Below are positions 4,991 through 11,064 of a DNA stretch of 11,064 nucleotides, in pieces. Made by a program: the position numbers and the translations under genes. This DNA is from an uncultured Microbacterium sp. (GTDB taxonomy: Bacteria > Actinomycetota > Actinomycetes > Actinomycetales > Microbacteriaceae): positions 1-11,064 of the forward strand of contig CALANM010000005.1 of the NCBI GenBank assembly GCA_937926065.1, read 5' to 3'. How positions within the stretch are numbered: the stretch's first letter is position 1; each line of letters begins with the position of its first letter. The notes beneath the pieces were generated by a model. It had not been told where the DNA came from. It did no database searches and saw nothing but the letters and a program-made list of their open reading frames with translations.

Positions 4991-7204
4991 TCACTCGTCG
5001 AGGAGTTCGGCCTCGATCACATCGTCGTCGCCGGCCGCGGCCGGCGTGTCGGCAGGACCTCCGCTCGTGAGCACGAGCGCGGAGCCGTCGGCCGCGACGT
5101 CGACCCGGACGACATCGCCGTCGTGCACACCGCCCGACAGGAGCGCCATCGCGAGGCGGTCCTGCACCTCCGACTGGATGAGCCGCCGCAGCGGACGCGC
5201 GCCGAAGATCGGGTCGTACCCGCGCTCGGCGAGCCACGCGCGCGCGTCGGGAGTGACGGCGAGCGTCAGGCGCCGCTCCTTGAGGCGGCGCTGCAGCGCG
5301 TCGACCGACAGCTCGACGATCTGCGCGAGGTCGTCTTCGCTGAGCGCCTGGAACATCACGATGTCGTCGAGACGGTTGAGGAACTCGGGGCGGAACGCCT
5401 GCCGCACGAGCGCCATCACCTGCTCGCGCCGCTCCTCGTTCGACAGCGTCGGGTCGATGAGGATCGGCGAGCCGAGGTTGCTCGTGAGGATGAGGATCGT
5501 GTTCGTGAAGTCGACCGTGCGGCCCTGGCCGTCGGTGAGCCGGCCGTCGTCGAGCACCTGCAGGAGGACGTCGAACACCTCCGGGTGGGCCTTCTCGACC
5601 TCGTCGAGAAGCACGACGGAGTACGGCCGACGGCGCACCGCCTCCGTGAGCTGACCGCCCTGCTCGTAGCCGATGTACCCCGGAGGGGCTCCGACGAGAC
5701 GGGCGACGGAGTGCTTCTCGCCATACTCGCTCATGTCGATGCGGACCATCGCGTGCTCGTCGTCGAAGAGGAAGTCGGCGAGCGCCTTGGCCAGCTCGGT
5801 CTTTCCGACGCCGGTGGGTCCGAGGAACAGGAACGATCCGGTCGGACGGTTCGGGTCGCTGATGCCGGCGCGCGAGCGGCGCACGGCATCCGCCACGGCC
5901 TTCACGGCCTCCTTCTGCCCGATGAGCCGCTTGCCGAGCTCGGCCTCGAGGTGCACGAGCTTCTCGCTCTCGCCCTGGAGGAGGCGACCCACGGGGATGC
6001 CGGTCCAGGCGGCGATGACGGCGGCGATGTCCTCGTCGGTCACCTGCTCGTTGACCATGCGCTCCTCGGTGGGGTTCGCTTCGGCGCGCTCGGCCTCGGC
6101 GACCTCCTGCTCGAGCCGCTTGATGGTCTCGTACTCGAGCTGCGAGGCGCGCGCGTAGTCGGCTTCGCGCAGGGCGCGGTCGCGGTCGGTGTAGGCCTGG
6201 TCGAGCTGCTTCTTGAGTTCGCCGACGCGTGTGAGTCCGGCGCGCTCGCGCTCCCAGCGGGCCTCGAGCACGCGGAGCTCGGCCTCCGCTTCGTCCATCT
6301 GCTCGCGGAGCTTGGCGAGACGCTCCTTCGACGCGTCGTCCTTCTCCTTCTTGAGCGCCAGCTCTTCGAGGCGCATGCGGTCGACGGTGCGGCGCAGCTG
6401 GTCGATCTCGACGGGGCTCGAGTCGATCTCCATCTTGAGACGGCTCATGGCCTCGTCGATGAGGTCGATCGCCTTGTCGGGCAGCTGCCGCGACGGGATG
6501 TACCGGTTCGAGAGGGCGGCGGCGGCCACGAGCGCGCCGTCGCTGATCGTCACCCCGTGGTGGGCCTCGTAGCGACCCTTGAGCCCGCGGAGGATCGCGA
6601 TGGTGTCCTCCACGCTGGGCTCCCCGACGTACACCTGCTGGAAGCGGCGCTCGAGGGCGGCATCCTTCTCGATGAACTCGCGGTACTCGTCGAGCGTGGT
6701 CGCGCCGATGAGGCGCAGCTCGCCGCGTGCGAGCATCGGCTTGAGCATGTTGGATGCCGCGACCGAGCCCTCGCCGCCGCCCGCGCCCATGAGCACGTGC
6801 AACTCGTCGATGAAGGTGATGATGCGGCCGTCGGACTCGGTGATCTCCTTGAGAACGCTCTTGAGACGCTCCTCGAACTGGCCGCGGTACATGGCGCCGG
6901 CCACGAGGGCGGAGATGTCGAGGGCGACGAGCTCCTTGTCCTTGAGCGATTCGGCGACGTCGCCCGCGACGATCCGCTGGGCGAGCCCCTCGACGACGGC
7001 CGTCTTGCCGACGCCGGGCTCGCCGATGAGCACGGGGTTGTTCTTCGTGCGGCGGGTGAGCACCTGGCTGACACGGCGGATCTCGCTGTCGCGCCCGATC
7101 ACCGGGTCGAGCTTGCCGTTCCGCGCGCGGTCGGTGAGGTTGATCCCGAACTGCTCGAGAGCGCTCTGCTGCTCCTCCTGCCCGGGTGTAGGTTGTGCGT
7201 TCAT
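4991..7204 (-). CDS. clpB: ClpB-type disaggregase lacking the N-terminal Clp_N domain
   Basis: This 737-residue Hsp100 AAA+ chaperone would thread aggregated proteins through its hexameric pore with DnaK. D1 has Walker A GEPGVGKT (61-68), pore loop AMYRGQF (about 104-110), Walker B FIDEL (131-135) and arginine fingers at RR 186-187. A coiled-coil middle domain runs from about 267 to 385, as in ClpB, and is the DnaK contact site in that family. D2 has Walker A GPTGVGKT (462-469), pore loop GYIGYEQGG, Walker B LLDEVE (532-537) and sensor-2 GAR (668-670). Typical ClpB is about 860 residues; here the first 140 or so (Clp_N) are missing and the protein starts at the D1 linker. This is not a fragment, because SD AGGAG (7209-7213) and a promoter lie directly upstream. 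The C-terminus carries an extra tail of about 25 residues ending GDDDVIEAELLDE. No ClpP-binding IGF/IGL loop was noticed, consistent with a disaggregase rather than a protease subunit. Confidence 0.95.
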   Translation of the reverse strand: MNAQPTPGQEEQQSALEQFGINLTDRARNGKLDPVIGRDSEIRRVSQVLTRRTKNNPVLIGEPGVGKTAVVEGLAQRIVAGDVAESLKDKELVALDISALVAGAMYRGQFEERLKSVLKEITESDGRIITFIDELHVLMGAGGGEGSVAASNMLKPMLARGELRLIGATTLDEYREFIEKDAALERRFQQVYVGEPSVEDTIAILRGLKGRYEAHHGVTISDGALVAAAALSNRYIPSRQLPDKAIDLIDEAMSRLKMEIDSSPVEIDQLRRTVDRMRLEELALKKEKDDASKERLAKLREQMDEAEAELRVLEARWERERAGLTRVGELKKQLDQAYTDRDRALREADYARASQLEYETIKRLEQEVAEAERAEANPTEERMVNEQVTDEDIAAVIAAWTGIPVGRLLQGESEKLVHLEAELGKRLIGQKEAVKAVADAVRRSRAGISDPNRPTGSFLFLGPTGVGKTELAKALADFLFDDEHAMVRIDMSEYGEKHSVARLVGAPPGYIGYEQGGQLTEAVRRRPYSVVLLDEVEKAHPEVFDVLLQVLDDGRLTDGQGRTVDFTNTILILTSNLGSPILIDPTLSNEERREQVMALVRQAFRPEFLNRLDDIVMFQALSEDDLAQIVELSVDALQRRLKERRLTLAVTPDARAWLAERGYDPIFGARPLRRLIQSEVQDRLAMALLSGGVHDGDVVRVDVAADGSALVLTSGGPADTPAAAGDDDVIEAELLDE

Positions 7205-7240
7205 TGGTCTCCTGAAGCCTTGTCTTCACCGTGACTCACG

Positions 7241-7267
7241 AAACTTGAGTCGTTGTGACTCAAGTTT
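7241..7267. promoter_or_regulatory. HAIR operator (HspR-type) upstream of clpB
   Basis: CTTGAGT (7244-7250), seven bases, then ACTCAAG (7258-7264) is an exact match to the HspR-associated inverted repeat of actinobacteria. Here the arms extend to a perfect 10 bp each (AAACTTGAGT and ACTCAAGTTT). GTGACTCA occurs both inside the site (7255-7262) and 24 bp away at 7231-7238, a possible weaker half-site. In the known system HspR, with DnaK as co-repressor, represses clpB and the dnaK operon until heat shock. hspR itself is not in this window. Confidence 0.95.
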
Positions 7268-7291
7268 ACCAGCGTCAAGCGCAGGGGGCAA
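7263..7291 (-). promoter_or_regulatory. Predicted clpB promoter overlapping HAIR
   Basis: On the minus strand, -35 TTGCCC (7286-7291) and -10 TAAACT (7263-7268) are separated by exactly 17 bp, each matching consensus at four of six positions. The -10 and expected start overlap the HAIR arms, so HspR binding would block polymerase directly. A leader of about 50 nt would precede the SD (AGGAG, 7209-7213). Confidence 0.6.
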
Positions 7292-7341
7292 TACGGCAAA
7301 CGGCACCAGTGAGCGCACGGACCCGGCGGACGCCGCGCGAG

Positions 7342-8355
7342 TCAGGATGCCAGGGCGGGCTCGCGCTGTGCGGCGGCGTCGTCGCGCTCCACCGGGGTCT
7401 CAGGGACGGCGCAGCAGAAGCGGGCACGGTACGCGGTCGGGGTCGTGCCGAGCGCACGCGAGAAGTTCTGCCGCAGGACCGCAGCCGAGCCGAAGCCGCA
7501 CTCGTACGCGATGGCATCCAGCCCCAGGTCGGTCTGCTCGAGCAGGCGCTGCGCATGAAGGATGCGCTGACGCCCCAGCCAGGCGGCGGGGGTGGTGCCG
7601 AAGTCCGCCTTGAAGCGACGCGCGAAGGTGCGCGGCGACATGTGCGCCCGCGCGGCGAGCTGGTCGACCGTGAGGTCGAGCCGGAGGTTCTGCAGCATCC
7701 AGTCGGTCACCGGCGCGAGCGACAGCGACGAGGTCACCGGCAGCGGCTTGTCGATGAACTGCGCCTGCCCGCCGTCACGCTGCGGCGGCACGACCATGCG
7801 CCGCGCGATGCGGTTGGCGGTCTCGGCGCCCAGCTCGAGCCGCAGCAGGTGCAGACACGCGTCGATTCCGGCGGCCGTGCCGGCGCTCGTGATGATGCGG
7901 CCGTCCTGCACGTAGAGCACGTTGGGGTCGACGTCGATGTCGGGATACATCGCCTTCATCGTGTCGGCGTACTTCCAGTGCGTCGTCGCACGACGGCCGG
8001 ACAGCACGCCGGCCGCGGCGGCGACGAACGAGCCGCTGCAGACCGTCAGCAGCCAGGCTTCGCGCGCGACGGCCCGGCGGACGACCGCCAGCGCGCGCTC
8101 GTCGACGTCGCCCCACGATCCGCGAGCGATCGGGGTCACGACCACGAGGTCGGCCTCGTCGGCGAAGGCCAGGTCGTTCTCGACGTTGATCGAGAACCCG
8201 AGGCTGCTGCGGATCGCGCCCGGCTCGGGCGTCACGATGCGGAAGTCGAAGTTCGGGATGCCGTCGTCGGAGCGGTCCAGGCCGAACGCCTCGCACGCGA
8301 GGCCGAACTCGAACGGGGCGAAGCCGGGGAGGACGAGACAGGCGACGGTCTTCAT
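7342..8355 (-). CDS. GlxA-family transcriptional regulator (DJ-1/PfpI domain plus AraC HTH)
   Basis: This 337-residue cytoplasmic regulator has two parts. Residues 1-175 form a DJ-1/PfpI (class I glutamine amidotransferase-like) domain with the nucleophile-elbow motif TVCSGSF (C106) followed by LSGRRATTHW, typical of GlxA regulators. Residues 215-315 form an AraC/XylS DNA-binding domain with two helix-turn-helix units: LTVDQLAARAHMSPRTFARRF (from 228) and the family signature around AIAYECGFGS to TTPTAYR (281-310). In this family the first domain is thought to sense small metabolites rather than act as an enzyme. The 27-residue tail is not recognisable. The gene is divergent from a membrane microprotein across a symmetric control region and precedes clpB in the same direction with no clear terminator between them. 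The ATG has no SD but has TAGCAT 7 nt upstream, so it is probably leaderless and autoregulated. Confidence 0.92.
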   Translation of the reverse strand: MKTVACLVLPGFAPFEFGLACEAFGLDRSDDGIPNFDFRIVTPEPGAIRSSLGFSINVENDLAFADEADLVVVTPIARGSWGDVDERALAVVRRAVAREAWLLTVCSGSFVAAAAGVLSGRRATTHWKYADTMKAMYPDIDVDPNVLYVQDGRIITSAGTAAGIDACLHLLRLELGAETANRIARRMVVPPQRDGGQAQFIDKPLPVTSSLSLAPVTDWMLQNLRLDLTVDQLAARAHMSPRTFARRFKADFGTTPAAWLGRQRILHAQRLLEQTDLGLDAIAYECGFGSAAVLRQNFSRALGTTPTAYRARFCCAVPETPVERDDAAAQREPALAS

Positions 8356-8430
8356 GGCAGGAATGCTACTACCCGTAGCAGTCCTGCCACTAGTGGCACT
8401 TTCTGCACGCGCGTAGCGTTTCTGCCATGT
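8352..8430. promoter_or_regulatory. Quasi-palindromic divergent control region of the GlxA-type regulator and the microprotein
   Basis: The region reads almost the same from both strands and runs through both start codons. Its centre is the perfect 14-bp palindrome TGCCACTAGTGGCA (8385-8398), within one base of the midpoint between the start codons (A of ATG at 8355 minus and 8427 plus). Toward each gene come CTGC, a TAGC-type -10 and CTGCCATG. The plus side reads TAGCGTTTCTGCCATG (8414-8429) and the minus side TAGCATTCCTGCCATG, 14 of 16 identical. A second dyad, TGGCAGGA (8355-8362) with TCCTGCCA (8382-8389), encloses TGCTAC (8364-8369) and GTAGCA (8375-8380). TGCCA boxes are the likely binding units. 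No SD precedes either start. Confidence 0.7.
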
Positions 8431-8543
8431 TCATCACGATCATCGTTGCGGTCATCGCCACGGTCGGCATCGTCGGAACGCTCCGCGCTCTCACGATCGA
8501 CGGCTACCGGGCGACGCCGACCGATCCGTCACGGCTGCCCTGA
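8427..8543 (+). CDS. Small single-pass membrane protein (38 residues), divergent from the GlxA-type regulator
   Basis: A short frame runs from ATG at 8427 to TGA at 8541-8543. Residues 2-22 are almost wholly hydrophobic (FITIIVAVIATVGIVG and on), forming one membrane helix. Then come RALTIDGYR and a polar Pro-rich end (TPTDPSRLP), presumably cytoplasmic by the positive-inside rule. Evidence that it is real: a coherent helix-plus-tail design, a start placed exactly like that of its divergent neighbour (-10-like TAGCGT, seven bases, ATG), and a shared symmetric operator. I have an impression that actinobacteria encode similar short proteins ending in a DGYR...PT-like tail, but could not check. 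It could be a regulated membrane microprotein acting with the GlxA-type system; no function can be assigned. Confidence 0.7.
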   Translation: MFITIIVAVIATVGIVGTLRALTIDGYRATPTDPSRLP

Positions 8544-8614
8544 CCCCCGGCCAGCCCCGCACGCGCGCCGCCACGCGGTGTCGCGTTCCACCCGACGTGG
8601 ACATCTCAGACGCA

Positions 8615-8697
8615 CCGAAAGCGCCGGTTCCTGCCGAGACCGCCACCTATGGCGAGGCAGCAGCCGGCGCTTTCGGCACTTCGCGGCGGTCTCGGCA
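8615..8697. repeat. Two interleaved perfect 13-bp inverted repeats (A-B-A'-B') in a convergent gap
   Basis: The 168-bp gap 8544-8711 between the microprotein and the glycosyltransferase holds a structured element. A is CCGAAAGCGCCGG (8615-8627), with exact complement A' at 8664-8676. B is TGCCGAGACCGCC (8632-8644), with exact complement B' at 8685-8697. Because B lies inside the A-A' interval and B' outside it, the stems cross, as in an H-type pseudoknot with connectors of 4, 19 and 8 nt. If only A-A' forms, its interior also folds: CTGCC (8631-8635) with GGCAG (8656-8660), and CGCCA (8641-8645) with TGGCG (8650-8654), loop CCTA. A bidirectional terminator is the conservative reading. Bases 8544-8614 show nothing else I can support. 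Confidence 0.72.
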
Positions 8698-8711
8698 TCC
8701 GCTGGCGCGCG

Positions 8712-9809
8712 TCAGGCTCGGGCGAGGCGAGCGACAGTGTCGAGAAGGATGCCGGCGGAGCGCTCCCACGAGAAGCGGGCGATGTGCGCGCGACCGGCGG
8801 CGACGGTGCGCGCGTACTCGCCTGGGTCATCGAGCGACCGGACGGCGGCGGCGAAGGAGGCGGCATCGGTGCCGGGCGCGTACTTCGCGCCGTCGCCGGC
8901 GACCTCGCGGAAGATCGGCATGTCGGTGACGACGGCGGGCACGCCCATAGCGAGCGCCTCCGCGAGCGGCAGTCCGTAGCCCTCGTCGAGGCTCGCGGTC
9001 ACGAGCACGGCACGGTCGGCGAGCAGCGTCGCGTATTCGGCATCCGTCACGCCCCCGTGGAACACGACATCGGCGCCTGCGGGCACGAGCGCCTCCAGCT
9101 CCGCGCGACGGGCGGGTGAGATGCGCGACAGCAGGTGCAGCGTGCGCCCGGGCAGGTCGGCCATCGCACGCACGAGCGTCTCGACGTTCTTGTAGGGCAT
9201 GAACGAGCCCATGTAGACGAGGTTCTGTGCACCCGGCACGACCCCGGCCCCCTCGGGGAGCAGCGACTCGAGCTGCTGCGGCGCGTTGGGGATGACGACG
9301 ACGGGGCGCTTGGTGAGCTTCACGGCCGCGAACTGCTGCGCGCTCGTCTCGCTCACGGTCGCGACGACGTCGGCGGCGTTGAGCGTCATGCGCTGCGGCA
9401 CGTACGACAGGTGGAACAGGCGCCAGCCGACCCGCACGTACCACGGCAGGCCCTTCGGCGGGGTGCGGTGCCGGTAGTAGATGGTGTCGTGCAGCGTCAG
9501 GATCTGCCGGTAGCGGCGGCCCATCGTCCCGATCGTCTGCATGGGCGAGAACACGACGTCGGGCCGGTGACGATTCAGCTCGCGTGCGCGGAGCGGCTCG
9601 CTCACGGCGGTCGGCGGACCGATGATCAGCGTCTCAGCGCCCTCCGGCAGGAACGCCTGCTGCCGCTCGTCGAAGATCAGGAACGTCACCTCGACGCCAC
9701 GCGCGGGCGCCGCGGATGCCACGGCGGCGGCGAGCTCGGCGGAGTACCGGCTGATTCCGTCGTGGAAGTCGGTTCGGATGTACCGGGCGTCGAAGTAGAG
9801 GCGGGTCAT
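8712..9809 (-). CDS. GT4-type glycosyltransferase (second of tandem pair)
   Basis: This 365-residue GT-B fold enzyme would transfer a sugar from a nucleotide donor. The N-terminal half has DGISRYS (17-23), the glycine-containing acceptor/donor loop of many GT4 enzymes, and HDTIYY (107-112). The C-terminal half has LVYMGSFMPYKN (197-208), with K207 at the usual donor-phosphate position, and the EX7E motif EGYGLPLAE (E276 and E284) followed by ALAMGVPAVVTD. No signal peptide or membrane helix is visible, so it is cytosolic or membrane-associated. The ATG at 9809 lies 7 nt after the stop of the upstream glycosyltransferase and has only a weak GGCAGC upstream, so translation is probably coupled. 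HDGISRY-type GT4 enzymes often build polysaccharides or mannosylated glycans; donor and acceptor are unresolved. Its 3' end faces the interleaved-repeat element. Confidence 0.9.
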   Translation of the reverse strand: MTRLYFDARYIRTDFHDGISRYSAELAAAVASAAPARGVEVTFLIFDERQQAFLPEGAETLIIGPPTAVSEPLRARELNRHRPDVVFSPMQTIGTMGRRYRQILTLHDTIYYRHRTPPKGLPWYVRVGWRLFHLSYVPQRMTLNAADVVATVSETSAQQFAAVKLTKRPVVVIPNAPQQLESLLPEGAGVVPGAQNLVYMGSFMPYKNVETLVRAMADLPGRTLHLLSRISPARRAELEALVPAGADVVFHGGVTDAEYATLLADRAVLVTASLDEGYGLPLAEALAMGVPAVVTDMPIFREVAGDGAKYAPGTDAASFAAAVRSLDDPGEYARTVAAGRAHIARFSWERSAGILLDTVARLARA

Positions 9810-9816
9810 GCTGCCG

Positions 9817-11040
9817 TCAGAGCGGTTCGCCGCGATACAGCTTCTCGAAGGTGTCGAGCGTCTTCTGGATGTCGTGGATGTCGACGCCGTCGAGCGAGGC
9901 CTGCTGCATCCGCAGGTACTCCTCGGGCGACGCCGTGAGCACGCGCTTCAGCTTGTCGGCGAGGTCATCGACGTCGCCCGGCTCGAACAGGTAGCCGTTC
10001 TCGCCGTCGTGCACGAGGTGAGGCAGGGCGACGGCGTTCGCGCCCACGACGGGGAGCCCGGATGCCATGGCCTCCATCGTCGCGATGGACTGCAGCTCCG
10101 CGATCGACGCGATCGCGAAGACGTCGGCCTTCGTGTAGGCGGCGCGCAGCTCCTCCTCCGACACGCGACCGTGGAACACGACGCGGTCGGCGATGCCGAG
10201 GCGCTGCGCCGTGAGCTCGAGGTTGCGGCGCTGGTCGCCGCCGCCGACGATGTCGAACGTGATGTCGGGGATCTCGGGCACGAGGCGTGCGACCGCCTCG
10301 AGAGTGACCTCGACGTGCTTCTCGGTCGTGAGGCGTCCGACGAACAGCACGCGATGATGCTTCCGCGGAGTGAGGTCGGGCGTGTAGTTGGCCTTGTCGA
10401 TGCCGCAGCTGATGGGGATGACGCCGGAGATGTCGATCGTCTTCTCGAGGAACTCGGCGGCGCGACGCGTGGGCGTCGTGACCGCGCGCGACATCTCGAA
10501 GGTGCGCTTGGCGTCGTCCCACGCGAGCTTGATGACGAGCTGGTCGAGCTTGGGCGGCAGCGTCGTGAAGTCGATGATGTTCTCGGCCATCACGTGGTTG
10601 GTCGCGATGACGGGGATGCCGCGCTGGCGGGCGATGCGCGTCATGCCGCGGCCGATGACGATGTGCGACTGGCTGTGCACGACGTCGGGCTTGACCTGGT
10701 CGAGCACGCGGCGGGCGTAGTGCTTGCTCATCCACGGCAGCACGAAGCGCAGCCAGTCGTGCGGATACCACCGCCAGCCGGGCAGGCGGTGGACGGTGAG
10801 CTCCTGGCCTTCGATGACCTCGGTGAAGACACCGTGCTGCGAGTGGGTGACGCTGGGGGTGACGACGTGCACCTCGTGTCCGCGCGCGGCCATGCCGGCG
10901 GAGAGTCGCTCGGCGAAGCGGGCGGCGCCGTTGACGTCGGGCGCGAAGGTGTCGGCGGCGACGACGATCGTCAGCGGACTGCGGTCTCGGAGCGGATCGT
11001 CGGCGGGCGTCTCGGATTCGGTCACGGGATGCGGGGCCAA
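9817..11040 (-). CDS. GT4-type glycosyltransferase (first of tandem pair), start uncertain
   Basis: This GT-B glycosyltransferase of up to 407 residues resembles actinobacterial diacylglycerol-glucosyl or mannosyl transferases (MgtA/PimB-like). FAPDVNGAARFAERL (32-46) is the N-terminal loop of that group. RWYPHDWLRF and DVVHSQSHIVIGRG (119-132) follow. LFVGRLTTEKH (232-242) carries the donor-phosphate Arg and Lys (R236, K241), and the EX7E motif is E315 and E323 in AELQSIATMEAM. No signal peptide is seen. The start shown is TTG at 11040. An in-frame GTG at 11023-11025 would remove five residues. Neither has an SD, and the frame stays open to the window edge, so the true start could lie upstream. 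It forms a likely operon with the glycosyltransferase 7 bp downstream, suggesting successive sugar additions to one lipid or glycan. Confidence 0.9.
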   Translation of the reverse strand: MAPHPVTESETPADDPLRDRSPLTIVVAADTFAPDVNGAARFAERLSAGMAARGHEVHVVTPSVTHSQHGVFTEVIEGQELTVHRLPGWRWYPHDWLRFVLPWMSKHYARRVLDQVKPDVVHSQSHIVIGRGMTRIARQRGIPVIATNHVMAENIIDFTTLPPKLDQLVIKLAWDDAKRTFEMSRAVTTPTRRAAEFLEKTIDISGVIPISCGIDKANYTPDLTPRKHHRVLFVGRLTTEKHVEVTLEAVARLVPEIPDITFDIVGGGDQRRNLELTAQRLGIADRVVFHGRVSEEELRAAYTKADVFAIASIAELQSIATMEAMASGLPVVGANAVALPHLVHDGENGYLFEPGDVDDLADKLKRVLTASPEEYLRMQQASLDGVDIHDIQKTLDTFEKLYRGEPL

Positions 11041-11064
11041 TCTGTGCGGCGGCGGGCGCGGTCG

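Noticed and set aside
5123..7234. 703-residue plus-strand frame opposite clpB
   Set aside because: The opposite strand carries unmistakable ClpB motifs, HAIR and an SD. This frame has no motif or promoter of its own.
8597..8929. Plus-strand frames in and after the 8544-8711 gap
   Set aside because: They begin in the structured repeat and continue antisense to the glycosyltransferase with Arg-rich composition, and no SD is present.
7255..8979. 574-residue plus-strand frame running from the HAIR region past the GlxA-type gene
   Set aside because: It is antisense to the regulator and crosses the symmetric promoter and the interleaved repeats. Its composition is Arg/Gly-rich with no recognisable domain.
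9135..9938. Plus-strand 267-residue frame opposite the glycosyltransferases
   Set aside because: It is an antisense shadow spanning the junction of two well-supported genes.
1..11064. CRISPR array, tRNA/rRNA, prophage or transposase
   Set aside because: No spaced direct-repeat array, no tRNA cloverleaf I could recognise and no integrase or transposase motifs were seen on either strand.

Overview
The window is high-GC (roughly 70%) and densely coding, with third-position-biased codons, extensive antisense shadow reading frames and an HspR-type HAIR operator. This fits a high-GC actinomycete. The gene content and style resemble Microbacteriaceae such as Microbacterium, but that placement is an impression from reading, not a search. 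No rRNA, tRNA, CRISPR array, transposase or phage gene is visible.

Layout from left to right: (1) 80-2049 (+), a two-gene NatA/NatB-like ABC-2 exporter with overlapping stop and start, closed by a hairpin. (2) 2198-2776 (+), a small nitroreductase-family flavoprotein whose Shine-Dalgarno sequence lies in an inverted repeat, closed by a perfect 10-bp hairpin shared with the convergent next gene. (3) 2856-4840, a divergent pair of a winged-helix ArsR-like repressor (-) and an MFS_3-type drug exporter (+). They share 56 bp holding two 22-bp operator-like repeats 31 bp apart. (4) 4841-4990, a convergent gap filled by a 78-nt compound hairpin with near-identical flanking direct repeats. (5) 4991-7204 (-), a ClpB disaggregase lacking the N-terminal Clp_N domain, behind a perfect HAIR operator that overlaps its predicted -10. 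(6) 7342-8543, a GlxA-type regulator (DJ-1/PfpI plus AraC HTH, -) divergent from a 38-residue single-pass membrane microprotein (+). They share a quasi-palindromic control region centred between the two start codons. (7) 8544-8711, a second convergent gap holding two interleaved perfect 13-bp inverted repeats in the order A-B-A'-B'. (8) 8712-11040 (-), two GT4-type glycosyltransferases in tandem, probably one operon for a glycolipid or surface glycan.

The protein-coding genes belong to known families. The least explained material is intergenic: the two structured elements in convergent gaps, the duplicated operators of the repressor/MFS pair, and the mirror-symmetric regulator/microprotein promoter. 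The four genes of the two divergent regulatory pairs have no clear Shine-Dalgarno (arsR-like is ambiguous) and carry a -10-like hexamer 6-7 nt before the start codon, suggesting leaderless mRNAs. The exporter ATPase, nitroreductase and clpB have good Shine-Dalgarno sequences.
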